62,209 nucleotides of DNA from Gammaproteobacteria bacterium (GTDB lineage: Bacteria > Pseudomonadota > Gammaproteobacteria > JAJDOJ01): contig JALSSO010000057.1 in NCBI GenBank assembly GCA_026984215.1, positions 1 through 62,209 of the forward strand, given 5' to 3'. The notes below the pieces were generated by a model, which saw only the letters and a list, made by a program, of their open reading frames with translations, did not search any database and was not told the DNA's origin. Positions 11,363-22,078 of this stretch are shown here, one piece after another (the stretch's first letter is position 1; each line of letters begins with the position of its first letter). Made by a program: the position numbers and the translations under genes.

Positions 11363-12169
11363 ATGCCTACGAAGACGGCCGCCCTGGGCGGCGCCCTGCT
11401 CCTGCTCGCAGCCACCACATCGGCACAGGCCGACGCCACGCTCACTTACCAGTCCAAGCGCACCGGCAAAAACGTCGTGATGATCCACGATGGGATGGTG
11501 CGCATGGCCACGCAACAGCCCCAGGGTGGCGGCCAGGCCGTGTCCATCTACGACGGTCACAAAGACCGCTTCATCGTGCTGGACGATGCCAAGCGCAGCT
11601 ATCTCGTCATGGACAAGGCCACGGTGAGCGAACAGGCCAAGCGGCTCCGGGCCATGCAGCAACAGATGATGGCCCAGATGCGCGAGCGGATGAAGGACAT
11701 GCCCGAGGAACAGCGCAAGATGCTCGAGCAACAGATGGCGCAGTTCGAAAAGGGCCGACAGGGCGCGGGCCCCAAGGTGGAGGTGCGAAAGACCGGCAAG
11801 ACCGATGTGGTCAATGGCATCCGCTGCGAGTACTACCAGTCCTACATCGACGGCCGGCCCATGAGCGAGGCCTGCATCGCCGCTGCCCGCAGTCTGGGTC
11901 TGTCCGACAAGGACTATCAGGCCATGAAGGACATGTTCGCGTTCATGGGAGACATGGCCCAGGCCTTCAGCGGCGCGAAATCCGGCTCCGCGCAGGGTTT
12001 CGAAAACGTGGCCGGACTCCCCGTGCGCACCCGCGATCCCAGCGGCGACGTCATGGAGCTCAAAAAGGTGGACACGGCCCCGGTGGATCCCAAGTTTTTC
12101 CAGATCCCCCAGGGTTACAAGCGCACCGATCCCATGCGGCCCATGCCGGGCGGCAAGGCCGGCCGCTGA
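11363..12169 (+). CDS. Secreted DUF4412-type protein
   Basis: A 268-residue protein with an N-terminal signal peptide (MPTKTAALGG, hydrophobic core, cleavage expected after AQA near residue 22). The mature part begins with a beta-rich segment (ATLTYQSKRTG, VVMIHDGMVRM) and has a Met/Gln/Glu-rich, likely coiled-coil segment at about residues 88-130. The pattern fits the DUF4412 family of periplasmic or outer-membrane-associated proteins of unknown function. GGAGGA lies just upstream of the ATG at 11363; the frame is open further upstream but only inside the previous gene. It is convergent with ispF. Confidence 0.75.
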   Translation: MPTKTAALGGALLLLAATTSAQADATLTYQSKRTGKNVVMIHDGMVRMATQQPQGGGQAVSIYDGHKDRFIVLDDAKRSYLVMDKATVSEQAKRLRAMQQQMMAQMRERMKDMPEEQRKMLEQQMAQFEKGRQGAGPKVEVRKTGKTDVVNGIRCEYYQSYIDGRPMSEACIAAARSLGLSDKDYQAMKDMFAFMGDMAQAFSGAKSGSAQGFENVAGLPVRTRDPSGDVMELKKVDTAPVDPKFFQIPQGYKRTDPMRPMPGGKAGR

Positions 12170-12175
12170 CCACAC

Positions 12176-12205
12176 GGCCCGCCGGGGGCACCCGCCCGGC
12201 GGGCC
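12176..12205. terminator. Hairpin between convergent genes
   Basis: An 11-bp perfect GC stem (arms 12176-12186 and 12195-12205, 8-base loop) lies exactly between the stop of the DUF4412 gene and the stop of ispF, where a bidirectional terminator is expected. There is no T-run, so strength is uncertain. Confidence 0.6.
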
Positions 12206-12688
12206 TCAGCCTCCGGTCAATAGGCAGACTGCGTGTGCCGCGATTCCCTCCGCCCGGCCCGCATAGCCCAGCCCTTCGGTGGTGGTGGCCTTGACCCCCA
12301 CCCGTTCCGGCCCGACACGCAGATCCGCGGCCAGATTGGCACGCATGGTGTCGATGTACGGACGGAGTTTCGGGCGCTGGGCAATCACCGTGCAGTCGAC
12401 GTTGTGCACGGCGAGACCCGCACGGTCCCGTAACAGCGACACCACACTGCGCAGGAGTTCACGGCTGTCGGCGCCCGCATACCGATCGTCCGTGTCCGGG
12501 AAATGGCTGCCGATGTCCCCGAGGGCCGCCGCGCCCAGCAGCGCGTCGCAAAGGGCATGGATCAGCACGTCGCCGTCGGAGTGGGCGATCAGGCCGCGGT
12601 CATGGGGTATGGACACGCCGCCGAGCACCACGTGGTCCCCGTCGCCGAAACGGTGCACGTCGAACCCATGCCCGATGCGCAGATCCAT
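12206..12688 (-). CDS. ispF: 2-C-methyl-D-erythritol 2,4-cyclodiphosphate synthase
   Basis: Fifth enzyme of the MEP isoprenoid pathway; cyclises CDP-methylerythritol 2-phosphate with loss of CMP. The 160-residue length is normal. Family motifs are [11 protein letters not shown] at the N-terminus (metal-binding Asp and His), [25 protein letters not shown], and [13 protein letters not shown] near the C-terminus. The ATG at 12688 overlaps the ispD stop by one base (TGATG), so the two pathway enzymes are translationally coupled. Confidence 0.97.
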   Translation of the reverse strand: MDLRIGHGFDVHRFGDGDHVVLGGVSIPHDRGLIAHSDGDVLIHALCDALLGAAALGDIGSHFPDTDDRYAGADSRELLRSVVSLLRDRAGLAVHNVDCTVIAQRPKLRPYIDTMRANLAADLRVGPERVGVKATTTEGLGYAGRAEGIAAHAVCLLTGG

Positions 12689-13401
12689 CACTCCCGTTCC
12701 CTTTGCTGGCGGTGGAGGAAGAATTCCGCCAGATCCAGATCCTCCGGCCGCGTGATCTTGATGTTGTCGGCGCGGCCCTCCACCAGAAGCGGCCGGTGAC
12801 CGGCGAGTTCCATGGCCGAGGCCTCGTCGGTCACCGCCACCCCCTGCTCCACGGCCTGGCGCAGCGCCTCCCGCAAAGGGCCCAGGCGAAACATCTGGGG
12901 CGTCAGCGCGTGCCACAAGGCCGAGCGGTCCACCGTCGCCGCGATGGCGCCGCCCGCGTCGGCGCGCTTGAGCGTGTCCCGCACCGGAACCGCCAGGATC
13001 CCGCCCGACACCGACCGGACCGCCGCCTCGACCAGCCGGGCGATGTCCCCATGACGCACACAGGGACGGGCGGCATCGTGGACGAGCACCCAGTCCTCCG
13101 GATCCGCCGTTTCCGCCACCACCTCCAGGGCATTCAGCACCGAGTGGCGCCGTTCGGACCCGCCAGGGGCACGGCGGATCCGCCCCACGGCAGCCACCGG
13201 AAGCCGCGACCAGTACAGGTCCGGCTCGCTCAGGGCCACCACCACGCCGAGGATACCGGGGAACCCCAGCAACCGCTGTAACGTGTGCTCGATCACCGTG
13301 GCCCCGGCCAGCGGCAGATACTGCTTGGGGCGGGCCGCCCGCATCCGACGCCCCACACCCGCCGCAGGCACCACGGCCCACAACCGGAGCCTGTCGCTCA
13401 T
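12688..13401 (-). CDS. ispD: 2-C-methyl-D-erythritol 4-phosphate cytidylyltransferase
   Basis: Third enzyme of the MEP pathway; joins CTP and methylerythritol 4-phosphate. The 237-residue protein has the nucleotide-binding signature [12 protein letters not shown] followed by PKQYLPLAG, then [10 protein letters not shown] and [10 protein letters not shown], all diagnostic for IspD. Start and stop overlap neighbours on both sides: its ATG shares ATGA with the stop of the SAM hydrolase gene, and its stop overlaps the ispF ATG, so the three form one operon. Confidence 0.97.
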   Translation of the reverse strand: MSDRLRLWAVVPAAGVGRRMRAARPKQYLPLAGATVIEHTLQRLLGFPGILGVVVALSEPDLYWSRLPVAAVGRIRRAPGGSERRHSVLNALEVVAETADPEDWVLVHDAARPCVRHGDIARLVEAAVRSVSGGILAVPVRDTLKRADAGGAIAATVDRSALWHALTPQMFRLGPLREALRQAVEQGVAVTDEASAMELAGHRPLLVEGRADNIKITRPEDLDLAEFFLHRQQRERE

Positions 13402-14138
13402 CCGGGTCCGTCCCCGATGACGCGCACCGGCCTGCCCACCCGCAGACCCAGCATCCAGGCGGCGCTGCCTTCCCGCACCGCGATTTCCACCAGCCCGCTG
13501 GAGTTCTCGTACCAGAAGGGCTGCCCTACCGCCACCGACCCGAACGTACGGGCCCGCCTGAGCCGCCGCCCGGCCACCTCCACCACCGCGCCGGAAGGCA
13601 GGGAAGCCGCGCGCATCCCGGTCATGGCGTTGCCGTAGCGGTCGATGTACGCCACGGCCGCATAGTCCGGTTCCACCGCCGCCAACCGCACGGGGTCGAT
13701 ACCCACCGGTTCCCCTTCCGGCTCGCTGCCGCATGCGATTCGCGCCGCCACGGGCGCGAACACATCACGCCCGTGGAAACTCGCCGATACCCCCGCCTCC
13801 GCATCCGGAAGGCGCCAGACCCGCAACTTTCGGGCGCGACTGCACACCACATCGAACAACCCATTGCCCGGCCCCACGAACCAGAACCGCTCCGTGCGGA
13901 CCACGACGCCCGGCCGGTCCGTCCCCACCCCCGGATCCACCACCGCAAGCACCACCGTGCCGTCGGGCAGCGGGTCCGTGAACGCGGGCAGCAGATAGGC
14001 GGCCGGTTCCACCGCGAAGGGAGCCAAGTCCGCCATGAGGTTGACCACGGCTACGCCCGGTGCCCGATGGTGAAGCACCGCTTCCACCTGCCCAAGATAC
14101 GGCCCCTCGAGCCCGAAGTCCGTGAACAGCGCGATCAT
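13398..14138 (-). CDS. SAM hydrolase / SAM hydroxide adenosyltransferase (DUF62)
   Basis: A 246-residue member of the family related to fluorinase, whose characterised bacterial members hydrolyse S-adenosylmethionine to adenosine and methionine. Recognisable segments are [15 protein letters not shown] at the N-terminus, [21 protein letters not shown], and the C-terminal domain with [10 protein letters not shown]. It overlaps ispD by four bases (ATGA). A link between SAM hydrolysis and isoprenoid synthesis is not established; operon membership alone suggests coexpression. Confidence 0.88.
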   Translation of the reverse strand: MIALFTDFGLEGPYLGQVEAVLHHRAPGVAVVNLMADLAPFAVEPAAYLLPAFTDPLPDGTVVLAVVDPGVGTDRPGVVVRTERFWFVGPGNGLFDVVCSRARKLRVWRLPDAEAGVSASFHGRDVFAPVAARIACGSEPEGEPVGIDPVRLAAVEPDYAAVAYIDRYGNAMTGMRAASLPSGAVVEVAGRRLRRARTFGSVAVGQPFWYENSSGLVEIAVREGSAAWMLGLRVGRPVRVIGDGPG

Positions 14139-14167
14139 GCCGCGGCGTCGAACCCCGCATAAAGGCG

Positions 14168-14191
14168 AAGGGCCGGCGACGACCGGCCCTT
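14168..14191 (-). terminator. Terminator at the end of the rplQ operon
   Basis: A perfect 9-bp stem, AAGGGCCGG (14168-14176) with CCGGCCCTT (14183-14191) and a 6-base loop. On the minus strand it is followed by CGCCTTTATG. It sits 38 bases past the rplQ stop and ends the ribosomal block. Confidence 0.75.
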
Positions 14192-14228
14192 CCCAACCAC
14201 GACACGGGGGCGCACCCGCCGTCCCCGC

Positions 14229-14609
14229 TCACTCGTTCCCCGTGGCCTCCAGCGGACGATCGACGAGCTCCACATAGGCCATGGGCGCGTTGTCGCCACG
14301 ACGGTAGCCACACTTGAGGATCCGAAGATATCCACCCGGACGGTCCCGGTAACGCGGCCCCAGCTCGGAGAACAGCTTGCCCACCGCCTCCTTGTCGCGC
14401 AGCCGCGCAAAGGCCAGTCGGCGCTTGGCCACGCTGTCCTCCTTGGCCAGCGTGATCAGCGGCTCGGCCACGCGGCGCAACTCCTTGGCCTTGGGCAGTG
14501 TGGTCTTGATCAGCTCCTCGCGGAACAAGGACACCGCCATGTTGCGGAACATCGCCTCGCGATGCTTCGTCGTGCGGTTCAGCTTCCTTCCTGCGTAACG
14601 ATGACGCAT
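14229..14609 (-). CDS. rplQ: 50S ribosomal protein L17 (bL17)
   Basis: Last gene of the alpha operon, 126 residues. The start [20 protein letters not shown] is characteristic, as are [18 protein letters not shown] and the C-terminal [19 protein letters not shown]17 lies at the base of the large subunit near the peptide exit tunnel. It follows rpoA by 45 bases and precedes a terminator. Confidence 0.98.
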   Translation of the reverse strand: MRHRYAGRKLNRTTKHREAMFRNMAVSLFREELIKTTLPKAKELRRVAEPLITLAKEDSVAKRRLAFARLRDKEAVGKLFSELGPRYRDRPGGYLRILKCGYRRGDNAPMAYVELVDRPLEATGNE

Positions 14610-14654
14610 GACTCAGATCTCCTGAAAGCGGCGTGTTCTGGGTCTGGTGGTGGC

Positions 14655-15632
14655 TCAGCCCGACTTCAGCTCCGGCGGCGGCCAGTTCTCCAGCTTCATG
14701 CCCAGCGAAAGGCCGTGCTGCCCGAGCACGTCCTTGATCTCCGTGAGCGATTTCTTGCCCAGGTTCGGCGTCTTCAACAACTCCACCTCGGTCTTCTGGA
14801 TCAAATCGCCGATATAGTGGATGTTCTCCGCCTTGAGGCAGTTGGCCGATCGCACGGTGAGTTCCAAGTCGTCCACGGGACGCAACAGGATCGGATCGAC
14901 TTCGGCCGGCTTGCCTTTCGGCTTTTCATGTTCCTCGCCTTCCAGCTCCACCAGCACGGAGAGCTGCTGCTGCAGGATGCGCGCCGCCTCCCGCACGGTC
15001 TCCTCCGGGTCCACGGTCCCATTGGTCTCCAGGGTGAGGATCAACCGGTCAAGATCCGTACGCTGTTCCACCCGGGCACTCTCCACCGCGTAGGCCACGC
15101 GCCGGATGGGGCTGAAGCTCGCATCCAGGACGAGGCTTCCGATGTTGCGGTACTCCTGCTGGCGGCGCACCGAGGCCGGCTGGTAGCCCCGGCCCATCTC
15201 GACCTTCATCCGCATGTTGAGTTGGGCGCCCTCGGTGAGCGTGGCGATGTGATGCTCGGGATTGACGATCTCGATATCGGCCTCGGCCTGGATGTCGGCG
15301 GCGGTCACCACGCCCGGACCCTGTTTGTTGATCTGCAGGAAACCCTCGGCCTTGTCGTTCATCCGGATGGCCAGACCCTTGAGGTTGAGGAGGATCTCCA
15401 CCACGTCCTCCTTGACACCTTCGATGGCGGTGTACTCATGGAGAACGCCCTCGATCTCGGCTTCCACCACGGCAGCCCCCGGGATGGACGAGAGCAGGAT
15501 GCGGCGCAAGGCATTGCCCAGCGTATACCCATAGCCGCGTTCCAACGGCTCCAGGACGATCCGGGCCTCCGTGGGCGCCTTGCTCTGCACATCGATGACC
15601 GTCGGCCTCAGCAATTCATTCAACGTGCCCAT
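14655..15632 (-). CDS. rpoA: DNA-directed RNA polymerase subunit alpha
   Basis: Scaffold of the RNA polymerase core and contact point for activators and UP elements. The 325 residues show the N-terminal dimerisation domain ([20 protein letters not shown]), a linker near residues 235-250, and the C-terminal domain with [16 protein letters not shown] and [16 protein letters not shown], the DNA- and activator-binding helices. It lies between rpsD and rplQ in the standard order. Confidence 0.99.
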   Translation of the reverse strand: MGTLNELLRPTVIDVQSKAPTEARIVLEPLERGYGYTLGNALRRILLSSIPGAAVVEAEIEGVLHEYTAIEGVKEDVVEILLNLKGLAIRMNDKAEGFLQINKQGPGVVTAADIQAEADIEIVNPEHHIATLTEGAQLNMRMKVEMGRGYQPASVRRQQEYRNIGSLVLDASFSPIRRVAYAVESARVEQRTDLDRLILTLETNGTVDPEETVREAARILQQQLSVLVELEGEEHEKPKGKPAEVDPILLRPVDDLELTVRSANCLKAENIHYIGDLIQKTEVELLKTPNLGKKSLTEIKDVLGQHGLSLGMKLENWPPPELKSG

Positions 15633-15746
15633 GTCTCGTGTTCATCTCCATTGCATCTGTGCCGGCCCGCGGGGCCGGTCTCCGGTGGACCCGGGCGCGC
15701 CGGGAAAAGTTCCCGCACGCGGGCCGCCCGACGGCGGGCGCGTTAG

Positions 15747-16367
15747 TTACTTGGAGTACAGCTCGACCACCAGCGATTCGTTGATCTCGGCGGGCAGATC
15801 GCTGCGCTCGGGCACGCTCTTGAACACCCCCTTGAGGGCCTTCGGATCCACTTCGAGCCACTCGTCGAAGCCGAACTGTTCCCGAATCCGCATGGCGTCC
15901 TGAATCCGGAGCTGTTTCTTGGCCTTGTCGCGGATCTCGATCTCGTCGCCCGGCTTGACCTGATAGGAGGGAATGTTCACCACACGCCCGTTGACCAGTA
16001 CCGCCTTGTGGCTGACCAACTGGCGCGCCTCGGCGCGGGTGACGGCAAAACCCATCCGATACACCACGTTGTCGAGGCGGGTCTCCAGCAATTGCAGCAG
16101 GTTCTCGCCCGTCGAACCCTTGCGCCGCGAGGCTTCCTTGAAATAGTTACGGAACTGGCGCTCCAACACGCCGTACATACGGCGCAACTTCTGCTTCTCG
16201 CGCAACTGCAACCCGTAGTCCGTCACTCGGGCGCGGCGGTCTCCGTGCTGCCCAGGCGGTCGATCCATCTTGCACTTGGAGTCCAGTGCGCGCACCGGGC
16301 TCTTGAGCATCAGGTCCGTGCCCTCGCGACGGCTCAGCTTGCATTTCGGTCCCAGATATCTGGCCAT
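15747..16367 (-). CDS. rpsD: 30S ribosomal protein S4 (uS4)
   Basis: Primary 16S rRNA binder and, in E. coli, translational repressor of the alpha operon. The 206-residue protein starts [18 protein letters not shown] and contains the S4 RNA-binding domain [20 protein letters not shown] with [16 protein letters not shown]. Encoded between rpsK and rpoA. The 114 bases before rpoA show no clear promoter. Confidence 0.99.
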   Translation of the reverse strand: MARYLGPKCKLSRREGTDLMLKSPVRALDSKCKMDRPPGQHGDRRARVTDYGLQLREKQKLRRMYGVLERQFRNYFKEASRRKGSTGENLLQLLETRLDNVVYRMGFAVTRAEARQLVSHKAVLVNGRVVNIPSYQVKPGDEIEIRDKAKKQLRIQDAMRIREQFGFDEWLEVDPKALKGVFKSVPERSDLPAEINESLVVELYSK

Positions 16368-16388
16368 GGGTCTGTTCTCTCGGTCGCC

Positions 16389-16778
16389 TCAGACGCGCCG
16401 GCGCTTGGGCGGCCGGCATCCGTTGTGCGGGATGGGGGTCACATCGTTGATGGCCGTGATCTGGAAACCCACGGCGTTGAGCGCGCGGATGGCCGATTCA
16501 CGGCCCGGCCCTGGCCCCTTCACGTTCACCTCGAGGGTCTTCATGCCGTACTCGAGCGCGGCCGTCCCGGCCCGCTCGGCGGCCACCTGCGCCGCGAACG
16601 GTGTGCTTTTGCGTGACCCGCGAAAGCCCGATCCGCCGGCGGTCGCCCAACACAGGGTATTGCCCTGCCGGTCGGTGATCGTGACGATGGTGTTGTTGAA
16701 CGAGGCGTGGATATGGGCCACGCCATCGGTCACCGTCTTCCTGACCTTCTTTCGGGATCGTGCTGGTGCCTTAGCCAT
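16389..16778 (-). CDS. rpsK: 30S ribosomal protein S11 (uS11)
   Basis: Platform protein of the small subunit near the mRNA exit. The 129 residues include [33 protein letters not shown] and the C-terminal [18 protein letters not shown], all family hallmarks. It follows rpsM by 35 bases. Confidence 0.99.
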   Translation of the reverse strand: MAKAPARSRKKVRKTVTDGVAHIHASFNNTIVTITDRQGNTLCWATAGGSGFRGSRKSTPFAAQVAAERAGTAALEYGMKTLEVNVKGPGPGRESAIRALNAVGFQITAINDVTPIPHNGCRPPKRRRV

Positions 16779-16813
16779 AGAACCTTACCGTCTTACCGTA
16801 TTCCTGTCGTTCG

Positions 16814-17170
16814 TTACTTGCGGATCGGGCGTCGCGGACCCTTGCGGGTACGGGCGTTGGTCCGTGTCCGCTGCCCGCGAACGGGCAATCCGCGCCGATG
16901 ACGGATCCCCCGGTAACAGCCCAGATCCATCAAGCGCTTGATGTTCATGTTGACCTCGCGGCGCAGATCCCCCTCCACCGTGTATTTGCTGGTGGCGGCG
17001 CGCAGACGGTCCACCTGATCCTCGGTGAGATCCCGTACGCGCGCATCCATGGGGACGCCCGCCTCCTCGCAAATCTTCCGCGACCGCGTGCGCCCGATGC
17101 CATAGATCGACTGCAGCGCGATCCAGGTCTGCTTGCGGTCGGGGACGTTGATTCCGGCGATACGTGCCAT
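16814..17170 (-). CDS. rpsM: 30S ribosomal protein S13 (uS13)
   Basis: Small-subunit head protein that bridges to the large subunit and contacts the P-site tRNA through its basic tail. The 118 residues begin [19 protein letters not shown], continue with [17 protein letters not shown], and end in the typical [17 protein letters not shown] tail. First gene of the alpha cluster, 32 bases after rpmJ. Confidence 0.99.
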   Translation of the reverse strand: MARIAGINVPDRKQTWIALQSIYGIGRTRSRKICEEAGVPMDARVRDLTEDQVDRLRAATSKYTVEGDLRREVNMNIKRLMDLGCYRGIRHRRGLPVRGQRTRTNARTRKGPRRPIRK

Positions 17171-17202
17171 CTCAGCGTACTCCTGCGTTCATGTTCGTTC
17201 CG

Positions 17203-17316
17203 TCAGCCCTGGCGCTGTTTGTGGCGCGGATCCTTGCAGATCACGCGGACCACCCCGTGACGCCGGATGATCTTGCAATCGCGGCAGATCTTCTTCACCG
17301 ATGCACGCACCTTCAT
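17203..17316 (-). CDS. rpmJ: 50S ribosomal protein L36 (bL36)
   Basis: A 37-residue protein with start codon at 17314-17316 and stop at 17203-17205. It begins [15 protein letters not shown] and ends [13 protein letters not shown]11, C14, C27 and H32 form an intact zinc ribbon, so this is the zinc-binding (C+) form. Position between secY and rpsM matches the usual gammaproteobacterial order. Confidence 0.97.
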   Translation of the reverse strand: MKVRASVKKICRDCKIIRRHGVVRVICKDPRHKQRQG

Positions 17317-17355
17317 CTTTGCTTCCTCTCGCTCGTTCCCGGCGGCGGCCCGCCA

Positions 17356-18705
17356 TCACCGCACCACACCGCCGCGACCATAACTCTTCAGATTCGCCTT
17401 CTTCATCAGCCCTTCATACTGATGGGACATCAAGTGCGCCTGCACCTGCGCCATGAAGTCCATCACCACCACCACGATGATCAACAGCGAGGTTCCCCCG
17501 AAATAGAACGGCACGTTCCACGCCAGGATCAGGAACTCGGGCAGCAGGCACACCGCCGTGATGTAGATCGCCCCCACTGCCGTCAGCCGGGTCAGCACCT
17601 TGTCCAGGTAACGCGCCGTCTGCTCGCCCGGACGAATGCCCGGGATGAACGCGCCCGAACGCTTGAGATTGTCCGCCGTCTCCCGAGAGTCGAACACGAT
17701 CGCGGTATAGAAAAAACAGAAGAACACGATCGCGATCGCGTACAGCAAGACGTACAACGGTTGTCCCGGGGAGAGCATGCCCGCGATGTCCTGCAACCAG
17801 CGCATCCCTTCCCCATGCCCGAGCCACTGCCCCAGCGTCGAAGGAAACAGAATGATGCTGGAGGCGAAGATCGGCGGAATCACGCCCGCCATGTTCAACT
17901 TCAGCGGTAGATGGGTGGACTGCGCCGCATAGAGTCTGCGGCCCTGCTGCCGCTTGGCGTAGTTGACCGTGATCCGCCGCTGACCGCGCTCCACGAACAC
18001 CACGAAACCGGTGACCACCACGGCCAGGGCGAACAGCAGGATCACGAGCGCCGGCGAAAGCTCCCCGGTGCTGGCCAGCTCCAACGTGCCTCCGATCGCC
18101 GAAGGCAGCCCCGCCACGATGCCGGCGAAGATGATCATGGAGATTCCGTTGCCGATGCCACGCTCGGTGATCTGCTCGCCCAACCACATGAGGAACATGG
18201 TTCCGGTGACCAGTGTCACCGTCGCCGTGAACACGAACCCGGGGCCCGTGGTCAGCGCCACGCCCTGATTCTGCAGGGCGATGGACACACCGATGGCCTG
18301 AAAGGTGGCCAGGCCCACCGTGGCATATCGGGTGTACTGGGTGATCTTGCGCCGGCCGGATTCGCCCTCTTTCTTCAGTTCCTTGAGCGTGGGAATCACC
18401 GCAGTCATCAATTGCAGAATGATCGAGGCCGAGATGTACGGCATGATCCCCAGCGCAAACAGGCTCAAGCGCTCGAGCGCGCCACCCGAGAACATGTTGA
18501 ACATGCCGAGGATGGTGCCGGATTGCTGGTCGAAGAAGCGGGCCATGGCCTCCGGGTCGATCCCCGGGACCGGGATGAAGGTCCCGATCCGGTACACGAC
18601 CAGCGCAATGGCCAAGAAGGCCAGTCGCCTACGCAGCTCCGTGATCTTCGTGAGCCCGCCGATCCCTGCGCCGATGCCGGAGGTGGTGCTGCCCGCTGCG
18701 GCCAT
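17356..18705 (-). CDS. secY: Protein translocase subunit SecY
   Basis: Central channel of the Sec translocon in the inner membrane. The 449-residue protein has ten hydrophobic helices, starting with [28 protein letters not shown]. Family landmarks are [32 protein letters not shown], the cytoplasmic loop [16 protein letters not shown], and [16 protein letters not shown]. It follows rplO by 17 bases at the end of the spc gene order. Confidence 0.99.
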   Translation of the reverse strand: MAAAGSTTSGIGAGIGGLTKITELRRRLAFLAIALVVYRIGTFIPVPGIDPEAMARFFDQQSGTILGMFNMFSGGALERLSLFALGIMPYISASIILQLMTAVIPTLKELKKEGESGRRKITQYTRYATVGLATFQAIGVSIALQNQGVALTTGPGFVFTATVTLVTGTMFLMWLGEQITERGIGNGISMIIFAGIVAGLPSAIGGTLELASTGELSPALVILLFALAVVVTGFVVFVERGQRRITVNYAKRQQGRRLYAAQSTHLPLKLNMAGVIPPIFASSIILFPSTLGQWLGHGEGMRWLQDIAGMLSPGQPLYVLLYAIAIVFFCFFYTAIVFDSRETADNLKRSGAFIPGIRPGEQTARYLDKVLTRLTAVGAIYITAVCLLPEFLILAWNVPFYFGGTSLLIIVVVVMDFMAQVQAHLMSHQYEGLMKKANLKSYGRGGVVR

Positions 18706-18722
18706 GCCCTGCTACGCCCGCC

Positions 18723-19163
18723 TCAGTCTTCCAGAACCTGGCCGCCCGCCGCCTCGATGGCCGCACGCGCTCCCCTTGTCACGGCCAGGCCCCGCACCGT
18801 GACCGCCTTGTCGAGCTTGCCCGACAGGATCACCTTCACCCGCTTCACACGCGAGTTGATCAGGCCGGCCTTGCGCAGTGCGTCCATATCGATCACCTCG
18901 GCATCCACCACGCCCAATTCGTGCAGACGGATCTCGTCGGCGAGCCGCGCCTTGCGCGAACGAAAGCCGATTTTCGGCAGGCGGCGCTGTAGCGGCATCT
19001 GCCCGCCCTCGAAACCCACCTTGTGGAAACCACCGGAACGTGATTTCTGACCCTTGTGGCCCCGCCCGCCGGTCTTGCCCAGCCCCGAGCCGATCCCGCG
19101 CCCCACGCGCTTGGCGTGCGGCCGGCTGCCCGCCGCCGGTCGCAGGGTATTGAGCTTCACCAT
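18723..19163 (-). CDS. rplO: 50S ribosomal protein L15 (uL15)
   Basis: A 146-residue large-subunit protein. The basic, glycine-rich extension [19 protein letters not shown] and [24 protein letters not shown] identify it. It starts one base after the rpmD stop, indicating tight coupling. Confidence 0.99.
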   Translation of the reverse strand: MVKLNTLRPAAGSRPHAKRVGRGIGSGLGKTGGRGHKGQKSRSGGFHKVGFEGGQMPLQRRLPKIGFRSRKARLADEIRLHELGVVDAEVIDMDALRKAGLINSRVKRVKVILSGKLDKAVTVRGLAVTRGARAAIEAAGGQVLED

Positions 19164-19164
19164 T

Positions 19165-19347
19165 TCACACCTCCTCGACCCGCAGCAGATAGGCGATCTT
19201 GTCGATCATGCCCCGGTTCTGCGGCGTATCGGCCACGACCACACTGTGATGCATGCGCCGCAAACCCAGACCACGCGCACAGGCCTTGTGATTCTTCAGC
19301 CGCCCGTTGAGGCTGCGGACCAGGGTCACCTTGATCTGCCGACTCAT
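19165..19347 (-). CDS. rpmD: 50S ribosomal protein L30 (uL30)
   Basis: A 60-residue protein beginning [20 protein letters not shown] and containing [20 protein letters not shown]. The start is the ATG at 19347; the frame is open further upstream but that part lies inside rpsE. Gap to rpsE is 5 bases. Confidence 0.98.
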   Translation of the reverse strand: MSRQIKVTLVRSLNGRLKNHKACARGLGLRRMHHSVVVADTPQNRGMIDKIAYLLRVEEV

Positions 19348-19352
19348 CGTAC

Positions 19353-19862
19353 TCACCCCACGATCTCTTCGACGCGCTTGCCGCGCTTTGCGGCGATCTC
19401 CTCCGGCGCCTTGAGCTGCTGCAGGCCGTTCAGCGTCGCCTTGACCACGTTGACCGGATTGCGCGAGCCGATACACTTGGCCAGCACGTTGCGCACGCCC
19501 ATGACCTCGAACACGGCGCGCATGGCCCCGCCGGCGATGATTCCGGTACCCTCGGAGGCCGGCTGCATGTAGACCTTCGCGGCCCCGTGCCGCCCCACCA
19601 CCGCGTAGTGCAGCGTCCCCTCGTTGAGCGGGATCTGCACCTGCTCCTTGCGGGCCTTCTCCATGGCCTTGCGGATGGCCAGCGGCACCTCGCGGGCCTT
19701 GCCATAGCCCACACCGATACGGCCTTCGCCATCGCCGACCACGGTCAGCGCCGTGAAACCGAACTGCCGCCCGCCCTTGACCACCTTGGCCACCCGGTTG
19801 ACGGCGATCAGCTTTTCGTTCAGGCCGTCGGCGATTCTCGCGTTGTCACCACCCGTTGCCAT
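19353..19862 (-). CDS. rpsE: 30S ribosomal protein S5 (uS5)
   Basis: Small-subunit protein important for mRNA helicase activity and decoding accuracy, 169 residues. The S5 double-stranded RNA-binding fold is seen in [22 protein letters not shown] and the C-terminal domain in [19 protein letters not shown] and [15 protein letters not shown]. Confidence 0.99.
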   Translation of the reverse strand: MATGGDNARIADGLNEKLIAVNRVAKVVKGGRQFGFTALTVVGDGEGRIGVGYGKAREVPLAIRKAMEKARKEQVQIPLNEGTLHYAVVGRHGAAKVYMQPASEGTGIIAGGAMRAVFEVMGVRNVLAKCIGSRNPVNVVKATLNGLQQLKAPEEIAAKRGKRVEEIVG

Positions 19863-19878
19863 GACTGTTCCTCACCCT

Positions 19879-20232
19879 CTAGAACTGTAACCCGGCCTCG
19901 CGCGCCGCTTCCGCCAGCGCCTTCACCCGGCCGTGGTACTTGAATCCACTGCGGTCGAAGGCCACCTTCGTGATGCCCTTCTCCTTGGCCCGCTCGGCGA
20001 CCACCTGTCCGACGCGGGCCGCCGCCTCGCGGTTGCCCGTGGAATCCAGCCCCTCGCGGATGTCCTTCTCCAGGGTCGAGGCCGCCACCACCACATGCGC
20101 CGCATCCGGCGCGATGACCTGCGCATAGATGTGCCGGGGCGTCCGATGCACGCTCAACCGATAGGCTCCGAGCTCACGGATCTTCGCTCGCGCCTTGCGC
20201 GCCCTGCGCAGTCGGGAGGTCTTCTTGTCCAT
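19879..20232 (-). CDS. rplR: 50S ribosomal protein L18 (uL18)
   Basis: 5S rRNA-binding protein, 117 residues, start ATG at 20232 ([18 protein letters not shown]). The segment [16 protein letters not shown] and the C-terminal [25 protein letters not shown] are typical. The frame stays open upstream but only as a shadow of rplF. Confidence 0.98.
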   Translation of the reverse strand: MDKKTSRLRRARKARAKIRELGAYRLSVHRTPRHIYAQVIAPDAAHVVVAASTLEKDIREGLDSTGNREAAARVGQVVAERAKEKGITKVAFDRSGFKYHGRVKALAEAAREAGLQF

Positions 20233-20254
20233 GGTCTGAATCTCCGCTGGCCGC

Positions 20255-20779
20255 TTACTTCTTCTTGGCTTCCTTACGGACGATGTGCTCGTCCGCATAC
20301 CGCACGCCCTTGCCCTTGTACGGTTCGGGCGGCCGGAAGGCGCGAATCTCCGCCGCCGTCTGACCCACCTGCTGCTTGTCGATGCCCTTGACCACCACCT
20401 CGGTCTGGCTCGGTGTCTCGATCTGGACACCTTCGGGGATGGGATAGTCCACCGGGTGCGAAAAACCCAGGGTCAGATTGAGCACCTTGCCCTGCACCTG
20501 GGCGCGATACCCCACGCCCACCAGCTGGAGGCGCCGCTCGAAACCCTGGCTCACGCCCGTCACGGCGTTGTTCACCAAGGCGCGCAGCGTGCCGGCCATG
20601 GCGCTGGAAGTTCCCTGGGGCTCGAAGGTCACCCGCCCGTCCTCCACTCGCACCTCGACGGCGGGGTGTAAAGGGACCTCCAGGCTCCCCTTGGGCCCCT
20701 TGACCATGATGGACCCGTCGGTGATCGCGACCTGCACGCCGGTGGGAATCGACACTGGATTTCTTGCGATCCTGGACAT
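20255..20779 (-). CDS. rplF: 50S ribosomal protein L6 (uL6)
   Basis: Large-subunit protein near the factor-binding site, 174 residues. Begins [19 protein letters not shown] and has the two-fold repeated domain; the second half contains [19 protein letters not shown] and the signature [16 protein letters not shown]. Confidence 0.99.
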   Translation of the reverse strand: MSRIARNPVSIPTGVQVAITDGSIMVKGPKGSLEVPLHPAVEVRVEDGRVTFEPQGTSSAMAGTLRALVNNAVTGVSQGFERRLQLVGVGYRAQVQGKVLNLTLGFSHPVDYPIPEGVQIETPSQTEVVVKGIDKQQVGQTAAEIRAFRPPEPYKGKGVRYADEHIVRKEAKKK

Positions 20780-20793
20780 ACCCCAGTCCCTCC

Positions 20794-21189
20794 TCAGGCG
20801 ACCACACAGAGCACTTCGCCGCCGACACCCTCGGCGCGCGCCCGGCGGTCCGTCATGACCCCCTTGGACGTGCTGACCACGGCAATCCCGTAGCCGCCCA
20901 GCACGCGGGGCAGGTCCTCCTTGCCGCGATAGATGCGCAGCCCCGGGCGGCTCACCCGTTCGATCCGCTCGATCACCGGGCTGCCCCGGTGATATTTGAG
21001 CTCGACCACGAGCGTTTTTTTCACACCATCGGCCTCTACCCGGTAGTCCTGGATGTATCCCTCCTCCTTGAGGACTTTCGCGATGGCCTCCTTCAGCTTC
21101 GAGGAGGACATCGCCACTTCCTTCTTTTCCGCGCGCTGCCCGTTGCGGATCCGGGTCAGCATGTCCGCGATGGGGTCACTCATGCTCAT
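20794..21189 (-). CDS. rpsH: 30S ribosomal protein S8 (uS8)
   Basis: Binds the central domain of 16S rRNA; in E. coli it also represses the spc operon at the L5 start. The 131-residue protein begins [18 protein letters not shown] and contains [10 protein letters not shown] and the terminal [15 protein letters not shown]. The start could also be the second Met two codons later. Confidence 0.99.
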   Translation of the reverse strand: MSMSDPIADMLTRIRNGQRAEKKEVAMSSSKLKEAIAKVLKEEGYIQDYRVEADGVKKTLVVELKYHRGSPVIERIERVSRPGLRIYRGKEDLPRVLGGYGIAVVSTSKGVMTDRRARAEGVGGEVLCVVA

Positions 21190-21214
21190 GACGTCTTCCC
21201 CTGTGTCCGCCGGC

Positions 21215-21520
21215 TCACCAACTCGCCTTCACGAGACCGGGGATGTCGCCCCGCATGGCGGCCTCGCGCAATTTGTTGCGACCCAGAGCGAACTTGCGAT
21301 AGTAGCCCTTGGGCCGGCCCGTGATCTTGCAGCGGTTACGCAGCCGCACCGGGCTGGAATCGCGCGGCAGTTTCTGCAGCTTCACCACCGCGGCCATACG
21401 TTCCTCGTAGGACACCTGGGGATCGGCGATGATCGCCTTCAATGCCGCCCGTTTGGCCGCATGCTTGCGCACGAGCCGCTCGCGCCGCCTTTCACGCTCG
21501 ACCATTGACACCTTCGCCAT
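21215..21520 (-). CDS. rpsN: 30S ribosomal protein S14 (uS14)
   Basis: A 101-residue zinc-free (C-) form: no CxxC pairs are present, unlike the short zinc-binding type. Landmarks are [30 protein letters not shown] and the C-terminal [18 protein letters not shown]. Lies between rplE and rpsH as usual. Confidence 0.99.
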   Translation of the reverse strand: MAKVSMVERERRRERLVRKHAAKRAALKAIIADPQVSYEERMAAVVKLQKLPRDSSPVRLRNRCKITGRPKGYYRKFALGRNKLREAAMRGDIPGLVKASW

Positions 21521-21535
21521 GGTTCCAGTCGCTCC

Positions 21536-22078
21536 TCAATGTTTGAATGGGAAGTTGAACGCCGCCAGCAGCGCCCGCGCTTCCTCGTCGGTGCGCGCCG
21601 TGGTGGTGATGGTGATGTCCATGCCACGCAGCGCATCGATCTTGTCGTAGTCGATCTCGGGGAACACGATCTGCTCTCGGATCCCCATGCTGTAATTGCC
21701 CCGCCCGTCGAAGGCCTTGGGGCTGAGCCCGCGAAAGTCCCGGATTCTCGGGATGGCCACGTTGATCAGGCGTTCCAGGAAGTCGTACATGCGCCGGCCG
21801 CGCAAGGTCACCTTGCAGCCGATCGGCCAGCCCTCCCGAATACCGAAGCCCGCCACGGATTTGCGCGCCCGGGTGACCACCGGCTTTTGTCCGGCGATGC
21901 GGGCCATGTCGTCCATGGCATGCTCGATGACCTTCTTGTTGCCCACGGCCTCGCCCAATCCCATGTTCAACGTGATCTTCTCGATCCGCGGCACCTGCAT
22001 GACGCTCTTGTAGCCGAAACGGACCATCAGGTCCTTGCGTACCTGGTCGCGGTACTGTGCCTGTAGGTCGCCCATCAC
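21536..22078 (-). CDS. rplE: 50S ribosomal protein L5 (uL5)
   Basis: 5S rRNA-binding protein forming an inter-subunit bridge, 180 residues. Signature segments are [21 protein letters not shown], the motif [15 protein letters not shown] and [17 protein letters not shown]. Its ATG overlaps the rplX stop by four bases. Confidence 0.99.
   Translation of the reverse strand: MMGDLQAQYRDQVRKDLMVRFGYKSVMQVPRIEKITLNMGLGEAVGNKKVIEHAMDDMARIAGQKPVVTRARKSVAGFGIREGWPIGCKVTLRGRRMYDFLERLINVAIPRIRDFRGLSPKAFDGRGNYSMGIREQIVFPEIDYDKIDALRGMDITITTTARTDEEARALLAAFNFPFKH

Noticed and set aside
17720-17742. CGATCGCGATCGCG-type palindrome (also near 44,875)
   Set aside because: Resembles the HIP1 octamer of cyanobacteria but lies inside secY (and secE) coding sequence and is explained by codons.
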